NCBI GenBank assembly: GCA_963677325.2
Contig: CAXXGM010000007.1
Coordinates: 186,001 to 250,000 of the forward strand
DNA from: G963677325 sp963677325
Lineage (GTDB): Bacteria > Bacteroidota > Bacteroidia > Bacteroidales > Prolixibacteraceae
Length of the DNA stretch: 64,000 nt
Direction of reading: 5' to 3'
Of this stretch, positions 27,186 through 36,677 are shown piece after piece (position 1 is the stretch's first letter; each line of letters begins with the position of its first letter). The notes beneath the pieces are model-generated. The model did no database searches and had not been told where the DNA came from. It was given only the letters and a program-made list of their open reading frames with translations. Made by a program: the position numbers and the translations under genes.

Positions 27186-27386
27186 AACATAGAATTATAG
27201 AAGAGCTAAAGGCAAATGTATAAAATTGTTTTGGATAATTATTCTTATTGTCAAATTCCAGACAATACAGCTTCCGTTTTTCTGTTAAAGGATCGATGAA
27301 CTGTTGGCAAGATCGTTTCTCTTTTATTTTCTTAAAGCGAATAATCCTGGTATTAATACTGAAACACAAAAAGGCAAAATATAAAT

Positions 27387-27630
27387 TAGTAACGTGAGTT
27401 CGATCTAAGGAATAGATAACCTAATCTGTCGAAAACACCTCAGTAGTAATGGTCGAGAGAGAAAAATCAACCTCATTACCTGATTTAATCAGGTAATGAG
27501 GTTGGTGAAAAGGTGAAATCAATCCCATCTACTGAGGTGTTTTTTTTAGATTAGGTTATCGAAGACAACATTAACGCTCAAACAATCAAGCACTGTCTTA
27601 TCCATAGCTTAGATCGAGTTCAGGTTAGTA
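27387..27630. mobile_element. MITE copy 2 (234 bp) with target duplication TAGTA
   Basis: Element 27392-27625, same terminal repeats as copy 1, flanked by TAGTA (27387-27391, 27626-27630). Its central hairpin is perfect: CAACCTCATTACCTGA (27468-27483) against 27489-27504 with a TTTAA loop. Also AAAACACCTCAGTAG / CTACTGAGGTGTTTT. It inserted at or near the 3' end of a small membrane-protein gene fragment. Confidence 0.9.
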
Positions 27631-27850
27631 ATCTTTTATTCTCAACTGAAAAATATAACAATATTGTCAATCCTATAAAAAATGCAAGAGCTCTGTAAAA
27701 AGATTTGAGTTCATTTCTTTTAAGTATAATTAGGATCATTTGTAAAATTAAATATGCAAGTGAAATTCCAGATAAAGCCATTCCGACTACAATCAGTGCA
27801 GTTTTGAAATCATGATAATAACCGATGATCAAAATTGAAACTGCACCCGG
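27626..27850 (-). pseudogene. Membrane-protein fragment between MITE and REP hairpin
   Basis: An open minus-strand frame encodes GAVSILIIGYYHDFKTALIV, VGMALSGISLAYLILQMILI and IYRALAFFIGL-like text with three hydrophobic segments. It has no ATG (only TTG at 27832), is open upstream into the REP hairpin at 27846 and its 3' end runs into the MITE at 27625. Both ends therefore coincide with mobile elements. Family not recognised. Confidence 0.55.
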
Positions 27851-27933
27851 CTACCGCGCGATTGTATCGCGTGGGTTTATGAACATTTTTTTGATTTACA
27901 AAGAGCCACACGATACAATCGTGCGGCAGCTGG
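27846..27933. repeat. Long REP hairpin, CGATTGTATCG family, copy 2
   Basis: Same hairpin and loop sequence as 25007-25096 (loop GGGTTTATGAACATTTTTTT). It ends the homology of the gene on its right and the membrane fragment on its left. Confidence 0.85.
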
Positions 27934-28374
27934 TGTTATATCAAAGTTTTTCATGAAGATATTCTTGAAAATATCGATCAGCTCCTTTCTTTGTTCCTCC
28001 GAATAATTTTTAACCGTTCCATCCAGATAGCCAAATCCTCCGGGACAAGGCAGCAAAGAGGTTTTTCCCTTTACGCCTTCTTTAACCAGCCATTGTCCAA
28101 CCTTTTTGAAAAAGGCATTCGGAATGATTGTACTCTTTTCCATATCCCTCCAATGGCTTAAATAAGTGCGCTCAAAGAACCCGGTGCCTTCTACAAGCGT
28201 GCCAGCATCCTCCATCTGCTTTCTCATGAGGTAAGACGTATTGATTGGCGGATCATCGATCATAAATACAATCGGAATTTTTTCAACTTTCCCAACACCC
28301 TTTGCATCCGATTTGAATGGAAGACAACAGTAAAAAGCGATCATCGCCGCCGTTATGAAGAATAATCTTTTCAT
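27877..28374 (-). pseudogene. Secreted protein with polysaccharide-deacetylase-like start, truncated by REP hairpin
   Basis: 165-codon frame with signal peptide (MKRLFFITAAMIAFYCCLPF). Native residues appear to be 1-147: VEKIPIVFMIDDPPINTSYL, then SLLPCPGGFGYLDGTVKNYS. The last about 18 residues (ITPAAARLYRVALCKSKKCS) are encoded by the REP hairpin at 27846-27933. IDDPP...PGGFG suggests a carbohydrate-active secreted protein, but the family is uncertain. Length before truncation unknown. Confidence 0.6.
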
Positions 28375-28704
28375 ATAAAATGATTTTAATTGTTTAGAGT
28401 CAGTTCGCTATAGATCATTGACCTGCTTGAGGATCAAAATTAGTAAAATAAGAATTCAATAGAGTAATTCTTATTTCTTTCATTCTTTAATTCCTTCATT
28501 AATTTGGTACAGAGGGTGGTACACCTCTATCCCTTATGGATAAAGGGCTGCAAGCCAAGTGCACCATGCACCGGGTAGGCGTTTTCTGAAATATACCACT
28601 CTCTAAATTTTGCCCATTATCATCTTAACCAAAGTATAGACCTGGTATAGACCTGGTAGCAGGGAAGTAGGGAGAATCTGTGTTATTTGAATTGTTTTGA
28701 ATAT
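28375..28704. other. Gene-free stretch
   Basis: Holds a short direct repeat TATAGACCTGGTATAGACCTGG near 28635-28660 and a weak hairpin near 28540-28580 (GGCTGCAAGCC). No coding sequence or promoter is convincing. Confidence 0.5.
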
Positions 28705-30264
28705 TTACTGCAGCATCTCCTCAATCATCTTCTTCATCTTTTCCGTTCCGGGATAACCGGTGAACTTATGTTTTAATATTCCTTTTTTATCATAAATCAA
28801 ATAGGAGGGGATGCCTTTAAAACCAAAATTTTCCATCGCATAGTCCCACTCACTGTCTGAAAGGTAGTAATGATCACTGCCAATGCCCTTGATTTTTCCT
28901 TCCCATTCAGGTTTAGGAGATGAGCCGTTTGTTAAATAGACAAAAACTACACCCTTGTATTTGAGTTCAGCTTTTAATGGATTCATTTCTCTCATAGCGT
29001 TCAGGCACGGGCCGCACCATGTAGCCCAAAAATCAACGAAGACAACACTTTCCTTGTATTTGGCAATAATGCTGTCCATTAATTTTTCTTTTGCCACAGA
29101 CGGAGTTATGTTGACTTTAAGATCTTTATTGTGTTCGACAATTTTTATTATCTCCTCATTCTTTTTTAGCAGGATTTTGGCAAATTCTTCATTTCTGTTT
29201 TTGTAATAGATTTTAATGTTTTCAACCTGTTTATTTGTCAGGGGTTCTTTTTTGTCATTCAACTGGCAGGTGTATGCATTTGCAGCGAGCATATCATAGA
29301 ATGATCCCGAATCAAAGCCAATCACATCCTTTACCGCAGCTTTGACTTCCTTAAGCCATTCGTCAATGGGTTTATCTTTGATTACCGTTATTTTGAATGG
29401 TGCAATAGTCAGGAATTTCTTCATAAATTCTGAATAGTAGTAACAGTATAAGTATTGAGGATTATTCAGATCAAATTGACGGAGAAAAGTATAATACGAT
29501 TTATCGGGTTCTTCAGCTTTATAAGAAGTATAAAGCTGATTTTCATGTTCGGACATTTTAAAACTTTTCTCTGCATCTTCTTTATAGAAGAAAAGACGAC
29601 CTTTTAAAAAACGTAAGTTGAGATCATTGACCAACTGGTTTTTAATTTTTTCAGACAATGGCAATGAATCTATCGCAAATTTAGTCCGCTCTTTAAGACT
29701 GACTGTAAGTTCATGTTCTGCAAATTCCTTAGGGGTCATCTTATAAAAATCTCCCCATGTGTGACGGTCCTCAAATCTTCCAAATACTTTACCCATATTC
29801 TTTATATCATCCACGGTAAGATTGAGACCGCCTTGAACTTCGATATTATAACCATCCTTGTCATCAAAAGCAATATTCAATTGCAGGTCTTTACCTTGCT
29901 CCAAACCAAAATGGCCCCAGCCATAGTACTTTGTTTCTTTCCTAACAGCAAAACCAACTATAGCGGTACTGCATTCCAGAGGAACTTCCAATGAAAATTG
30001 GTTATTTTCATTTAAATTAGTTACATACCTGCCTTCTTCTGCAGTAACCGGATTCCTGACCAATACTTCAATTATAACTTTCTTTTCTCCCTGTGGAAGT
30101 TTCAAATTGTTGATAGTTCCTGATATTTTCGCAGTTCCTGCCTTGATGATGGGATCAGGCAAACGTTCACTGATGGCATGTTGATTAGCATGCTGACAGG
30201 ATAAGATAACTAAACAAATTCCGATTGATAGAATTTTCTTTGAAAGAAATATAAGGCTTTTCAT
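28705..30264 (-). CDS. TlpA-like thioredoxin-fold lipoprotein
   Basis: 519 residues. Lipobox in ICLVILSCQHANQ (cysteine at about residue 24). The first 370 residues contain a DUF4369-like beta region (KAGTAKISGTINNLKLPQGE) and a helical linker. The C-terminal thioredoxin domain has the redox motif FVDFWATWCGPCLNAMREM, WCGPC near residue 415. In Bacteroidota such proteins reduce disulfides in the periplasm, often for cytochrome maturation or sugar-use loci. It starts 12 bases after the slipin gene, same direction. Confidence 0.93.
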   Translation of the reverse strand: MKSLIFLSKKILSIGICLVILSCQHANQHAISERLPDPIIKAGTAKISGTINNLKLPQGEKKVIIEVLVRNPVTAEEGRYVTNLNENNQFSLEVPLECSTAIVGFAVRKETKYYGWGHFGLEQGKDLQLNIAFDDKDGYNIEVQGGLNLTVDDIKNMGKVFGRFEDRHTWGDFYKMTPKEFAEHELTVSLKERTKFAIDSLPLSEKIKNQLVNDLNLRFLKGRLFFYKEDAEKSFKMSEHENQLYTSYKAEEPDKSYYTFLRQFDLNNPQYLYCYYYSEFMKKFLTIAPFKITVIKDKPIDEWLKEVKAAVKDVIGFDSGSFYDMLAANAYTCQLNDKKEPLTNKQVENIKIYYKNRNEEFAKILLKKNEEIIKIVEHNKDLKVNITPSVAKEKLMDSIIAKYKESVVFVDFWATWCGPCLNAMREMNPLKAELKYKGVVFVYLTNGSSPKPEWEGKIKGIGSDHYYLSDSEWDYAMENFGFKGIPSYLIYDKKGILKHKFTGYPGTEKMKKMIEEMLQ

Positions 30265-30275
30265 AATTGTATTTT

Positions 30276-31166
30276 TTATTTACCCTCTTTTTCATTTGCT
30301 TTCGCAAGTGAAATCAAACCTCCCATCGCTCCAAGGTTCATCGAGTCGAGTGCTGAACTGGGAACGATTACCATTGAACCCTTTTCTTTTAACCCTTCAA
30401 ACAACATATTCATCCCCCTTAGATGCAGTGCCACCGGGTTATCCTTGTAAAGTTCGCTTGCCTTTGCGAATTTTTCAGATATTTCAGTTTCTGCAGTACC
30501 CAGAATGACCCTTGCCCTCCGTTCTCTTTCGGCTTGTGCTTCTTTGCTCATGGCATCAGCCAGACCTGCGGGAATCACAATGTCTTTTATTCCTACACTC
30601 TGGCAGGTTATTCCCCAGGGATTCGTATCCGTGTCCAGTATATTCTGAAGGTCATCCGCAATCTTATCCCTGTCCTGTAAAAGGTCTGACAATTCATGCT
30701 TTCCGATAATATCCCTCAGGCCTGTCTGAGCAACGTAATATACTGCCTTTTCATATTCCTGGACTTCGAGTGCTGCTTTTTCAACATCCCAGACAGTCCA
30801 GTAAATAATTGCATCGACATTAACGGGAACTGTATCCTTGGTTAAAGTCTGTTCGGCCGTAAAAATAGTAACCCGCACTCGCTGATCTAAATAACTGTGG
30901 ATTTTATCCAAAACAGGAATGATCAGAAATACTCCCGGACCTTTAAGGCCAATATATTTACCCATTCGTAAAACGACTGCCTTTTCCCACTGATCCGCTA
31001 TATAAATTGAGCTTGAAATAAATATGGTTAAGATGATGATAGCTGCCAATACAGGAATATTGATGAATCCCATATAATACAAGCCACCACCGGTGCAGAA
31101 AAATGTAATGATTACTGCAAGTGAAACTGGATTAAAAAATCCTTTGCTAAGCGTGTTAGTTTCCAT
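30276..31166 (-). CDS. Slipin (SPFH/stomatin family)
   Basis: 296 residues from the ATG at 31166, which follows the stop of the GntR gene by one base; the longer frame to 31202 reads back into that gene. Two N-terminal hydrophobic segments (about 15-60), then the SPFH core: QWEKAVVLRMGKYIGLKGPG, VTIFTAEQTLTKDTVPVNVD, DIVIPAGLADAMSKEAQAER. The tail is helical. Slipins form membrane oligomers that organise microdomains. Translational coupling with the GntR regulator is clear. Confidence 0.95.
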   Translation of the reverse strand: METNTLSKGFFNPVSLAVIITFFCTGGGLYYMGFINIPVLAAIIILTIFISSSIYIADQWEKAVVLRMGKYIGLKGPGVFLIIPVLDKIHSYLDQRVRVTIFTAEQTLTKDTVPVNVDAIIYWTVWDVEKAALEVQEYEKAVYYVAQTGLRDIIGKHELSDLLQDRDKIADDLQNILDTDTNPWGITCQSVGIKDIVIPAGLADAMSKEAQAERERRARVILGTAETEISEKFAKASELYKDNPVALHLRGMNMLFEGLKEKGSMVIVPSSALDSMNLGAMGGLISLAKANEKEGK

Positions 31167-31167
31167 T

Positions 31168-31536
31168 TTAGTCTTGTTTTTTAAGTTGAATAATAATTTC
31201 ATTTATGGTAAAACCATAACTTAAAGCTATGGTAGAGAATTCATTACAAATATCCCGCAACTTTTTGTTTTTTTCAGTTTCTGATAGCTGTATCTCAACT
31301 TTGTTTATAAATGTGCCGGTTCCCTGCTGCGTTTCCAGCACATTTTGAATTTCGAGCTCTTTGTAAGCTTTGGCAACCGTATTCAAATTTACTTTTAACT
31401 CAACCGCCAAAGCCCGGACAGTTGGTAATTGTTCTCCAATCTTCAGTTCACCTCTTGCTATCCCAAATCTTATTTGATCAATAATTTGCCGATAAAATGG
31501 AGCGCCTGTTTTCGGATCTAAACTAAAATCTATCAT
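31168..31536 (-). CDS. GntR-family (YtrA-type) transcriptional regulator
   Basis: 122 residues: a winged helix-turn-helix (PFYRQIIDQIRFGIARGELK, LPTVRALAVELKVNLNTVAK, then GTGTFI at about 70-75) and a short 40-residue tail, the YtrA subgroup shape without a ligand domain. Such regulators normally repress their own operon, so it probably controls the slipin and thioredoxin genes downstream. Start at 31536 is supported by the promoter 35 bases upstream. Confidence 0.93.
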   Translation of the reverse strand: MIDFSLDPKTGAPFYRQIIDQIRFGIARGELKIGEQLPTVRALAVELKVNLNTVAKAYKELEIQNVLETQQGTGTFINKVEIQLSETEKNKKLRDICNEFSTIALSYGFTINEIIIQLKKQD

Positions 31537-31570
31537 TGTATCAGTGTAATGTTGTCATATTTATATAGTA

Positions 31571-31600
31571 CAAATATACAACTCCTTTATCAATTCCAAA
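31571..31600 (-). promoter_or_regulatory. Promoter of the gntR-slipin-tlpA operon
   Basis: Minus strand TATATTTG (complement of CAAATATA, 31571-31578) with TTTG (complement of CAAA, 31597-31600) 18 bases upstream; Bacteroidota -7/-33 layout with slightly short spacing. Confidence 0.65.
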
Positions 31601-31625
31601 TATTTTTTGAATTTTTTTTCTGTCT

Positions 31626-31857
31626 GGGTAACTTTGATCACATAAATTATAGCTTAGACTATTCCCTCGCTGGCGCAAATCTGTGATTTGTGCCTTATCA
31701 AAGAACAGTATTGGCACAGTTTACAAAACTACGCCAGCCAGGGGTAACTTTGATCACATAAATTATAGCTTAGACTATTCCCTCGCTGGCGCAAATCTGT
31801 GATTTGTGCCTTATCAAAGAACAGTATTGGCACAGTTTATAAAACTGCGCCAGCCGG
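31626..31857 (+). repeat. Tandem duplication of a 116-bp REP-containing unit
   Basis: Two adjoining copies starting GGGTAACTTTGATCACATAA, period 116 bases, differing at only a few positions near the end. Each unit holds two palindromes: GGCGCAAATC-TGT-GATTTGTGCC and GGCACAGTTT...AAACTGCGCC. Together with promoter sequences this fills the 31537-31883 gap. Confidence 0.95.
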
Positions 31858-31883
31858 GGTGGTTAACTGTGTATGCGATCTTT

Positions 31884-33098
31884 TCAATCCCTTATCCAAT
31901 TTAAATAAGCGTCAGTGTTAAGTATCTCAGAAGATAAATTACTGCGAATAAAATCTTTTAATGATACTGTATTTTTTATACCGTACTTCTTATAATGCTC
32001 AGATAGCTGCCAAAAAGCCCCATGATAATTTAACAGCATTTGGGAATTGTTGGGAAAATTATTTTTTTCAACATCCTTAAAATCAACAAAATTGTTTTTG
32101 TTTAGTAATATTTTCTCAAACACCTTGATATCAAATTCAAAAGTTGTTCCCTTTGTTAAGAAAGGAACAAGCTTTTTTACTATGCCACAATTTATGGTAT
32201 AAGGTAAAAGTCCGGCCAATGACTCTTTTCTAAATCCGGCAGCAAAATATACCGGACGCTCAAACTGATTAGCTTCTATAATCTCTGCAAATAAAGCCAG
32301 CCAGGGACTCATACAAGGCGACCCATCTGACGTCATATCAGGAATTAACTTCCAGTTAAAGTAATCATTGTTCAAATTATACTGATGTTTAACTTTTGAA
32401 GAAACTTTCACTTTAATATTGAGTGTATCCCACTGATATGGACGCATTTCCATTATCTGTTCGTCCGAAAATCTTATATTTACCGGTTTAATAATGTTTT
32501 TGACTCCATGTTTATATAGTTTTGCATTGCCGGGTCTTCCACTAAACCACACAGGTATCGCTGAGATATCAGTCCTGAGTTTTTCAAACAGTTGGAGATA
32601 TGAAATCGCATTTAAGGTCAAGTCCCCATAAGTAAATAATATGGCGTTTGAATCGCAACTATTAAGTGTATTTCTGGCAAATTCCAGCAACCATTTTGGC
32701 ATTGCGCCTTTATCCCTGGACGATTGATATTCATGCTTATATTTTGCTGTTTGATTGCTGCTTATTGCATCGCGCGCTCGTGCACCATATTGGGCATTGA
32801 GCCAATAATAAGGTTCCCGGTAATTTGGGTCGATGGATATTGCCTTTTCCAGGAAAAACATAATCGAATCCGAGTAAGTCTGATTGTAACCAATCAAAGG
32901 TCTCCAGTCGTAAGCCCTGTAATGATAATAATGGCCTAAATCACAATATAATTTAGGATCATTGGGATTCTTTTGCAAAGAGTCCTTCAAAAGTCTGATT
33001 ACCTCATTATAATCTTGCTTTTCAAGAGCCGATTTCAACGATTGACCATAAAGACAAACCGGGAAAAAAAGTAACAAAATTATTTTTTTCATATTCAC
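31884..33098 (-). CDS. Secreted TPR protein with DUF2723-like C-terminal region
   Basis: 404 residues with a signal peptide (MKKIILLLFFPVCLYGQS; either M1 or M3 is the start). TPR-like repeats lie at about 20-115 (NPNDPKLYCDLGHYYHYRAY, AISIDPNYREPYYWLNAQYG). The region from about 150 (SNAILFTYGDLTLNAISYLQ, RTDISAIPVWFSGRPGNAKL) resembles the soluble tail of DUF2723 membrane proteins found in Bacteroidota, but here it stands alone with no membrane domain. Function unknown; probably periplasmic. Confidence 0.8.
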   Translation of the reverse strand: MNMKKIILLLFFPVCLYGQSLKSALEKQDYNEVIRLLKDSLQKNPNDPKLYCDLGHYYHYRAYDWRPLIGYNQTYSDSIMFFLEKAISIDPNYREPYYWLNAQYGARARDAISSNQTAKYKHEYQSSRDKGAMPKWLLEFARNTLNSCDSNAILFTYGDLTLNAISYLQLFEKLRTDISAIPVWFSGRPGNAKLYKHGVKNIIKPVNIRFSDEQIMEMRPYQWDTLNIKVKVSSKVKHQYNLNNDYFNWKLIPDMTSDGSPCMSPWLALFAEIIEANQFERPVYFAAGFRKESLAGLLPYTINCGIVKKLVPFLTKGTTFEFDIKVFEKILLNKNNFVDFKDVEKNNFPNNSQMLLNYHGAFWQLSEHYKKYGIKNTVSLKDFIRSNLSSEILNTDAYLNWIRD

Positions 33099-33183
33099 TA
33101 AATTACCTTATTACATTTATCAATGTAAGCTACTATTTCAAACATGAGCACCGTTTACTATTCATATTAATAACTGACTACCC

Positions 33184-33440
33184 TTGCTCTTCAGGATATA
33201 TATACACTCGCGATCGCTGGTGCAGTTTTGTAAACTGCACCTTTTAGCTCAGGATCTGCGATCCTGCTTTAAATCTTATATCTCATTTCCATCTTTAGAT
33301 GATTGAAAACCTTCCCACAGAATCAAATATTGTAAAACGGATCGTAGATCCGAAGTTAAAAGCTGAAGATTGCATATCTTCAGCCGCCGCTGCAAGCTTT
33401 TAGTGCATATCCTGATTAGCGGGGGCCGCTGTGCAACTTT
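33184..33440. repeat. Repeat block A-C left of CBASS operon
   Basis: Part A (33184-33294) matches 21786-21895 and 37969-38080; part C (33297-33430) matches 22061-22190. The f fragment lying between A and C beside the HEPN-STAND gene is missing here. Palindromes GGTGCAGTTT-TGT-AAACTGCACC and CGGATC-GTA-GATCCG are visible. This fills most of the 33099-33498 gap; a small open frame through it is not a gene. Confidence 0.85.
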
Positions 33441-33498
33441 TGGCGCATATCCCGAAGAGCGGGGAGAAACCATGTTACAAAGCATTTACCTTTTTCTA

Positions 33499-33948
33499 TC
33501 ATTTATCTATTAAAATATTATCCTCATAAAGACCCACATAAAGAGAATCTAAACCTTGAATTATTAGGATTAAAAATGATTCATTTATTGTGTTTTCCTT
33601 AAATTGTTGTTTAATCATTTTTCTGTCAATTGTTGAAGGTATCGGATTCTTTTCGGGATGTGTGTGCCATTCACCTAAATAAATTGTTTTACCATTTGAA
33701 TTATAAAACTCAAAATCAACAATTATTTGAGCAATTTGCTTGTTCCTTTCAAATGAAAATCGCGAAGCTTTATCAAATGAATTGGGTAAAGACATTTTGG
33801 TGATTTTGATATAATTATTTTTACTAACAGAACCCAATAAGATTCCTCCAGATTCATATGGTTTTTTATCTTGTTTGAATTCTTCTAGTACAACCAAAAT
33901 TCTTTCAGATATTTGAATAGTATATTTTCCTCGCTTAATTTCCATCAT
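33499..33948 (-). CDS. cap3: CBASS accessory protease Cap3 (JAB/JAMM deconjugase)
   Basis: About 149 residues from ATGATG at 33945-33948, inside the last codons of cap2, so the genes overlap by about 14 bases. Zinc metalloprotease of the JAMM type: GEWHTHPEKNPIPSTID has the HxH-x7-S-x2-D signature and PYESGGILLG supplies the upstream Glu. In type II CBASS, Cap3 removes the CD-NTase from targets joined by Cap2. All four expected zinc/catalytic positions are present. Confidence 0.92.
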   Translation of the reverse strand: MMEIKRGKYTIQISERILVVLEEFKQDKKPYESGGILLGSVSKNNYIKITKMSLPNSFDKASRFSFERNKQIAQIIVDFEFYNSNGKTIYLGEWHTHPEKNPIPSTIDRKMIKQQFKENTINESFLILIIQGLDSLYVGLYEDNILIDK

Positions 33949-35683
33949 TAATATTGAATAATTTGAAACTAAAAGAATCATCAGAAGAGGTTAAATCTAT
34001 CCCTAACTTTTTGGCAAGCGAAATATCTCCAACCCAACTTGCAATCATACTTCTATTGCTTTCATTTCTTATTATGTCATTAATCCATAAATAGATTGAT
34101 GATAAAAATAGGATTATATCATTATTGGAATAAGGAATATATGCGGTTTGACATCCTGCTTCTTTTTTTGTAAGTATTGGATTATTATTTTCATATTCCT
34201 TTTTTTTGATGATATTAAATCGGTAGAAATTTTTTTCATAAAGCTCTTCGATTTTGATTTTGTCATTGGGATGAATAAATACACAATGACCTCCTAGAAC
34301 ATATGGTTCAACCCAAAATAGGAACATTGGAATGGTTATTTTATTCTCTGCATGTAATTTCAACAAGAGATTTTCAATGTTTTGATTTCCAATGGCTACA
34401 AATGCATAAGAACAATCATTAAAGTAATCTATATTATTTAGGACTATAAATTCAAGTTTTTTCTTCATGACGGAAACATCTTGATCAGGCCGTATATTTT
34501 TTACGTATTCTTCCAGACCATCCACTTTAAATTTATTAATGTCATTTAAACCTAAAAGATGCCTACCTATATTTTCTATTTTTAGTATATCATCATCTAT
34601 TAATTTATAGCTTGGATAATTAATACCGTTCAGGAAATAAAGTAAGTTTGATCCAATGCTTCCTAAACCAGCTAATAAAAACTGATATTTTTTTTGAATC
34701 ATACCGCTAGTCCTTAATTCAACACGATTGTTGCTATATTCTTTTACAAGAATTCTTTCAACTAAATCATTCTTCTGAATTTTAGTCAATACATCAAATT
34801 TATTTAAATAACCTTTACGAAAGCCCTTTGGATTGTTATTTAAATACTTATGTCTCCATCCTAAAAGAATTGGTACACTTGTGGTTTCAGTTAAGAAAAA
34901 TATATGTTTTTCATTTGTTTCAGCATTTATATACTTCTTGAATTTCAACAATGACTCAGAGCTTATTAAACTAATAATATCTCCATTTTTCAGTGCAAAG
35001 GGTGGAACATGTTTTGGTTTATAATCCGATAAAAATAATGCCTCCGTTATTATGATATTAATGTGGCTTTTACGAAGAAATTTTTCAAAATATTTAAATT
35101 CAGATTCATCATTAAACAGAATATATCTAATAAGATTAAAATCTGGACTAAGCTTAGCTATTTTAATTGTTGATGTTTGTTTGGGGAAATTTATTATTAA
35201 TGAGAGATAATGTCCTTCAGATATTTCTTTTTCATTCTCTTCTTTCTCTGTCCAATACGCTCCGATTTCATCAATAAAATCAGAATGATTCATTCCTTCA
35301 ATACCCTCTTGAATAATTTTTTTTGCTTTTCGTAAGCATGTTTCTACTATACCTAACGGATTCTTTTGATCTAAAATGAGTAAATCAGTATTAAATGTAC
35401 ATACAAAACATTTGTTATCAACATGCGGTATATATTTAATTATATTATAATCATCCTGACATAAGTAAATCTTTGGAATAGATAATGGAAAGAATTCGTC
35501 AAAACCAATATAAAAAGAAACTTCTTTTAAAAATTCATTGACTTGTACCTCTGTATTAATTTTCCAAATTTCGATGAATTCCTTGACTAATATCCCTTTA
35601 TTCTCATAGTTTCTATATACTGTTTCCTTTTTGGATAATACAGTAAAAATATCATCTAATATTTCTTTCTGTAATACTTGCAT
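33935..35683 (-). CDS. cap2: CBASS E1-E2 conjugation enzyme Cap2
   Basis: 582 residues. N-terminal E2-like domain (about 1-130) with candidate thioester cysteines in DNKCFVCTFN (92 and 95). A ThiF-type E1 domain begins near residue 330: QFLLAGLGSIGSNLLYFLNG is the Rossmann nucleotide loop, and NIGRHLLGLNDINKFKVDGL the adenylation segment. KKEAGCQTAYIPYSN near 515 supplies the probable E1 catalytic cysteine. Cap2 couples the CD-NTase C-terminus to partners and primes its activity. Overlaps the CD-NTase stop by one base and cap3 start. Confidence 0.92.
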   Translation of the reverse strand: MQVLQKEILDDIFTVLSKKETVYRNYENKGILVKEFIEIWKINTEVQVNEFLKEVSFYIGFDEFFPLSIPKIYLCQDDYNIIKYIPHVDNKCFVCTFNTDLLILDQKNPLGIVETCLRKAKKIIQEGIEGMNHSDFIDEIGAYWTEKEENEKEISEGHYLSLIINFPKQTSTIKIAKLSPDFNLIRYILFNDESEFKYFEKFLRKSHINIIITEALFLSDYKPKHVPPFALKNGDIISLISSESLLKFKKYINAETNEKHIFFLTETTSVPILLGWRHKYLNNNPKGFRKGYLNKFDVLTKIQKNDLVERILVKEYSNNRVELRTSGMIQKKYQFLLAGLGSIGSNLLYFLNGINYPSYKLIDDDILKIENIGRHLLGLNDINKFKVDGLEEYVKNIRPDQDVSVMKKKLEFIVLNNIDYFNDCSYAFVAIGNQNIENLLLKLHAENKITIPMFLFWVEPYVLGGHCVFIHPNDKIKIEELYEKNFYRFNIIKKKEYENNNPILTKKEAGCQTAYIPYSNNDIILFLSSIYLWINDIIRNESNRSMIASWVGDISLAKKLGIDLTSSDDSFSFKLFNINDGN

Positions 35684-36675
35684 TATGCACTTTTTGCATT
35701 TTGTGTAATTATGGCAGGTGCTGCGTATGATTTTAAGTTGGTTTCTTCATCCTCATTTTTTGCAGTTGAACATGAAAACCGGTCTCCCAAATGTTTTTGC
35801 CATTTTAAACAACCTTCTTTAGGATTTTTACTTTCAATTGCTTGATTAGCTGAATTTACAAAGCTTGAGAGTTGATCTATAAAATAATTTCTTTTTGTTT
35901 CACTGTAATTAGCAAATAAATCTTCGCCTTTAGGTGTAGTTGGTCTTTTACACTCAAATACATTTAGCTTTTTCTGTATATTTTCAAGCGTTTCCTTAAA
36001 TGCAATGTCATCTCTTTCGTTAATTGATATATTTTCTGAGGCTAATATTGTCATAATAAAACCACTTGGCATCCTAACATCTGTACGAATAGAATTACGA
36101 TAATCACACCAAGCTTTTAAATATCGAACTATTCTTCTTAACTGTTGATTTGATGCTGCCTTTTTGTTAAACCATTTATAGAATTCTTTGGGATCACTAT
36201 CAATCCATCCCTTAGATTTATGTGCTAATTCCGGAATATTCCCTTGTTTATAATAAATTGGCAGATCAATGTGATGTCCATCTGCATATATTACTCTGAC
36301 ACAAGTATGTTTCTTTTCTGCACCTTTGCTTGTGTGGTCTTTAACAGCATCATATATCCATTCATGATAAGTATTAATACAATATCTGTCATCTTGATCC
36401 TCATTCCCTATGAAATATACACCATCATCAACATCGTAGATATAAATATCTTTGCCTTCTTCTGATTTTCGAAGAATCGGATTAACAGTAGTTTTCATAA
36501 CAAAAGACCCTTGACTATGAAATTTTGGCTTTATTTCATTCGGCTTATTATCATCGAAATATTTTTTTATTTTATCCCGTAAAGTTTCTCTATTGGTCTC
36601 CAGAGTTGCTTTTTTTGTATCGTGCAATCTAATAGTCTCATTAAAAGATTTGAATTGTTCGTGATTATTTGCCAT
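35683..36675 (-). CDS. CBASS cyclic oligonucleotide synthase (CD-NTase, DncV-like)
   Basis: 330 residues. Nucleotidyltransferase core: SQGSFVMKTTV (GS at 56-57), catalytic DVDD at 81-84 and third acidic residue in HIDLPIYYK (Asp137). A helical OAS1-like second half follows. The C-terminus ends SYAAPAIITQNAKSA, a flexible small-residue tail as needed for conjugation by Cap2. It makes a cyclic di- or trinucleotide after infection; which one cannot be read from sequence. It lies three bases from capV. Confidence 0.93.
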   Translation of the reverse strand: MANNHEQFKSFNETIRLHDTKKATLETNRETLRDKIKKYFDDNKPNEIKPKFHSQGSFVMKTTVNPILRKSEEGKDIYIYDVDDGVYFIGNEDQDDRYCINTYHEWIYDAVKDHTSKGAEKKHTCVRVIYADGHHIDLPIYYKQGNIPELAHKSKGWIDSDPKEFYKWFNKKAASNQQLRRIVRYLKAWCDYRNSIRTDVRMPSGFIMTILASENISINERDDIAFKETLENIQKKLNVFECKRPTTPKGEDLFANYSETKRNYFIDQLSSFVNSANQAIESKNPKEGCLKWQKHLGDRFSCSTAKNEDEETNLKSYAAPAIITQNAKSA

Positions 36676-36677
36676 AA

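Noticed and set aside
33276..33485. Minus-strand open frame of about 70 codons
   Set aside because: It lies wholly in repeat block A-C and is a translation of palindromes.
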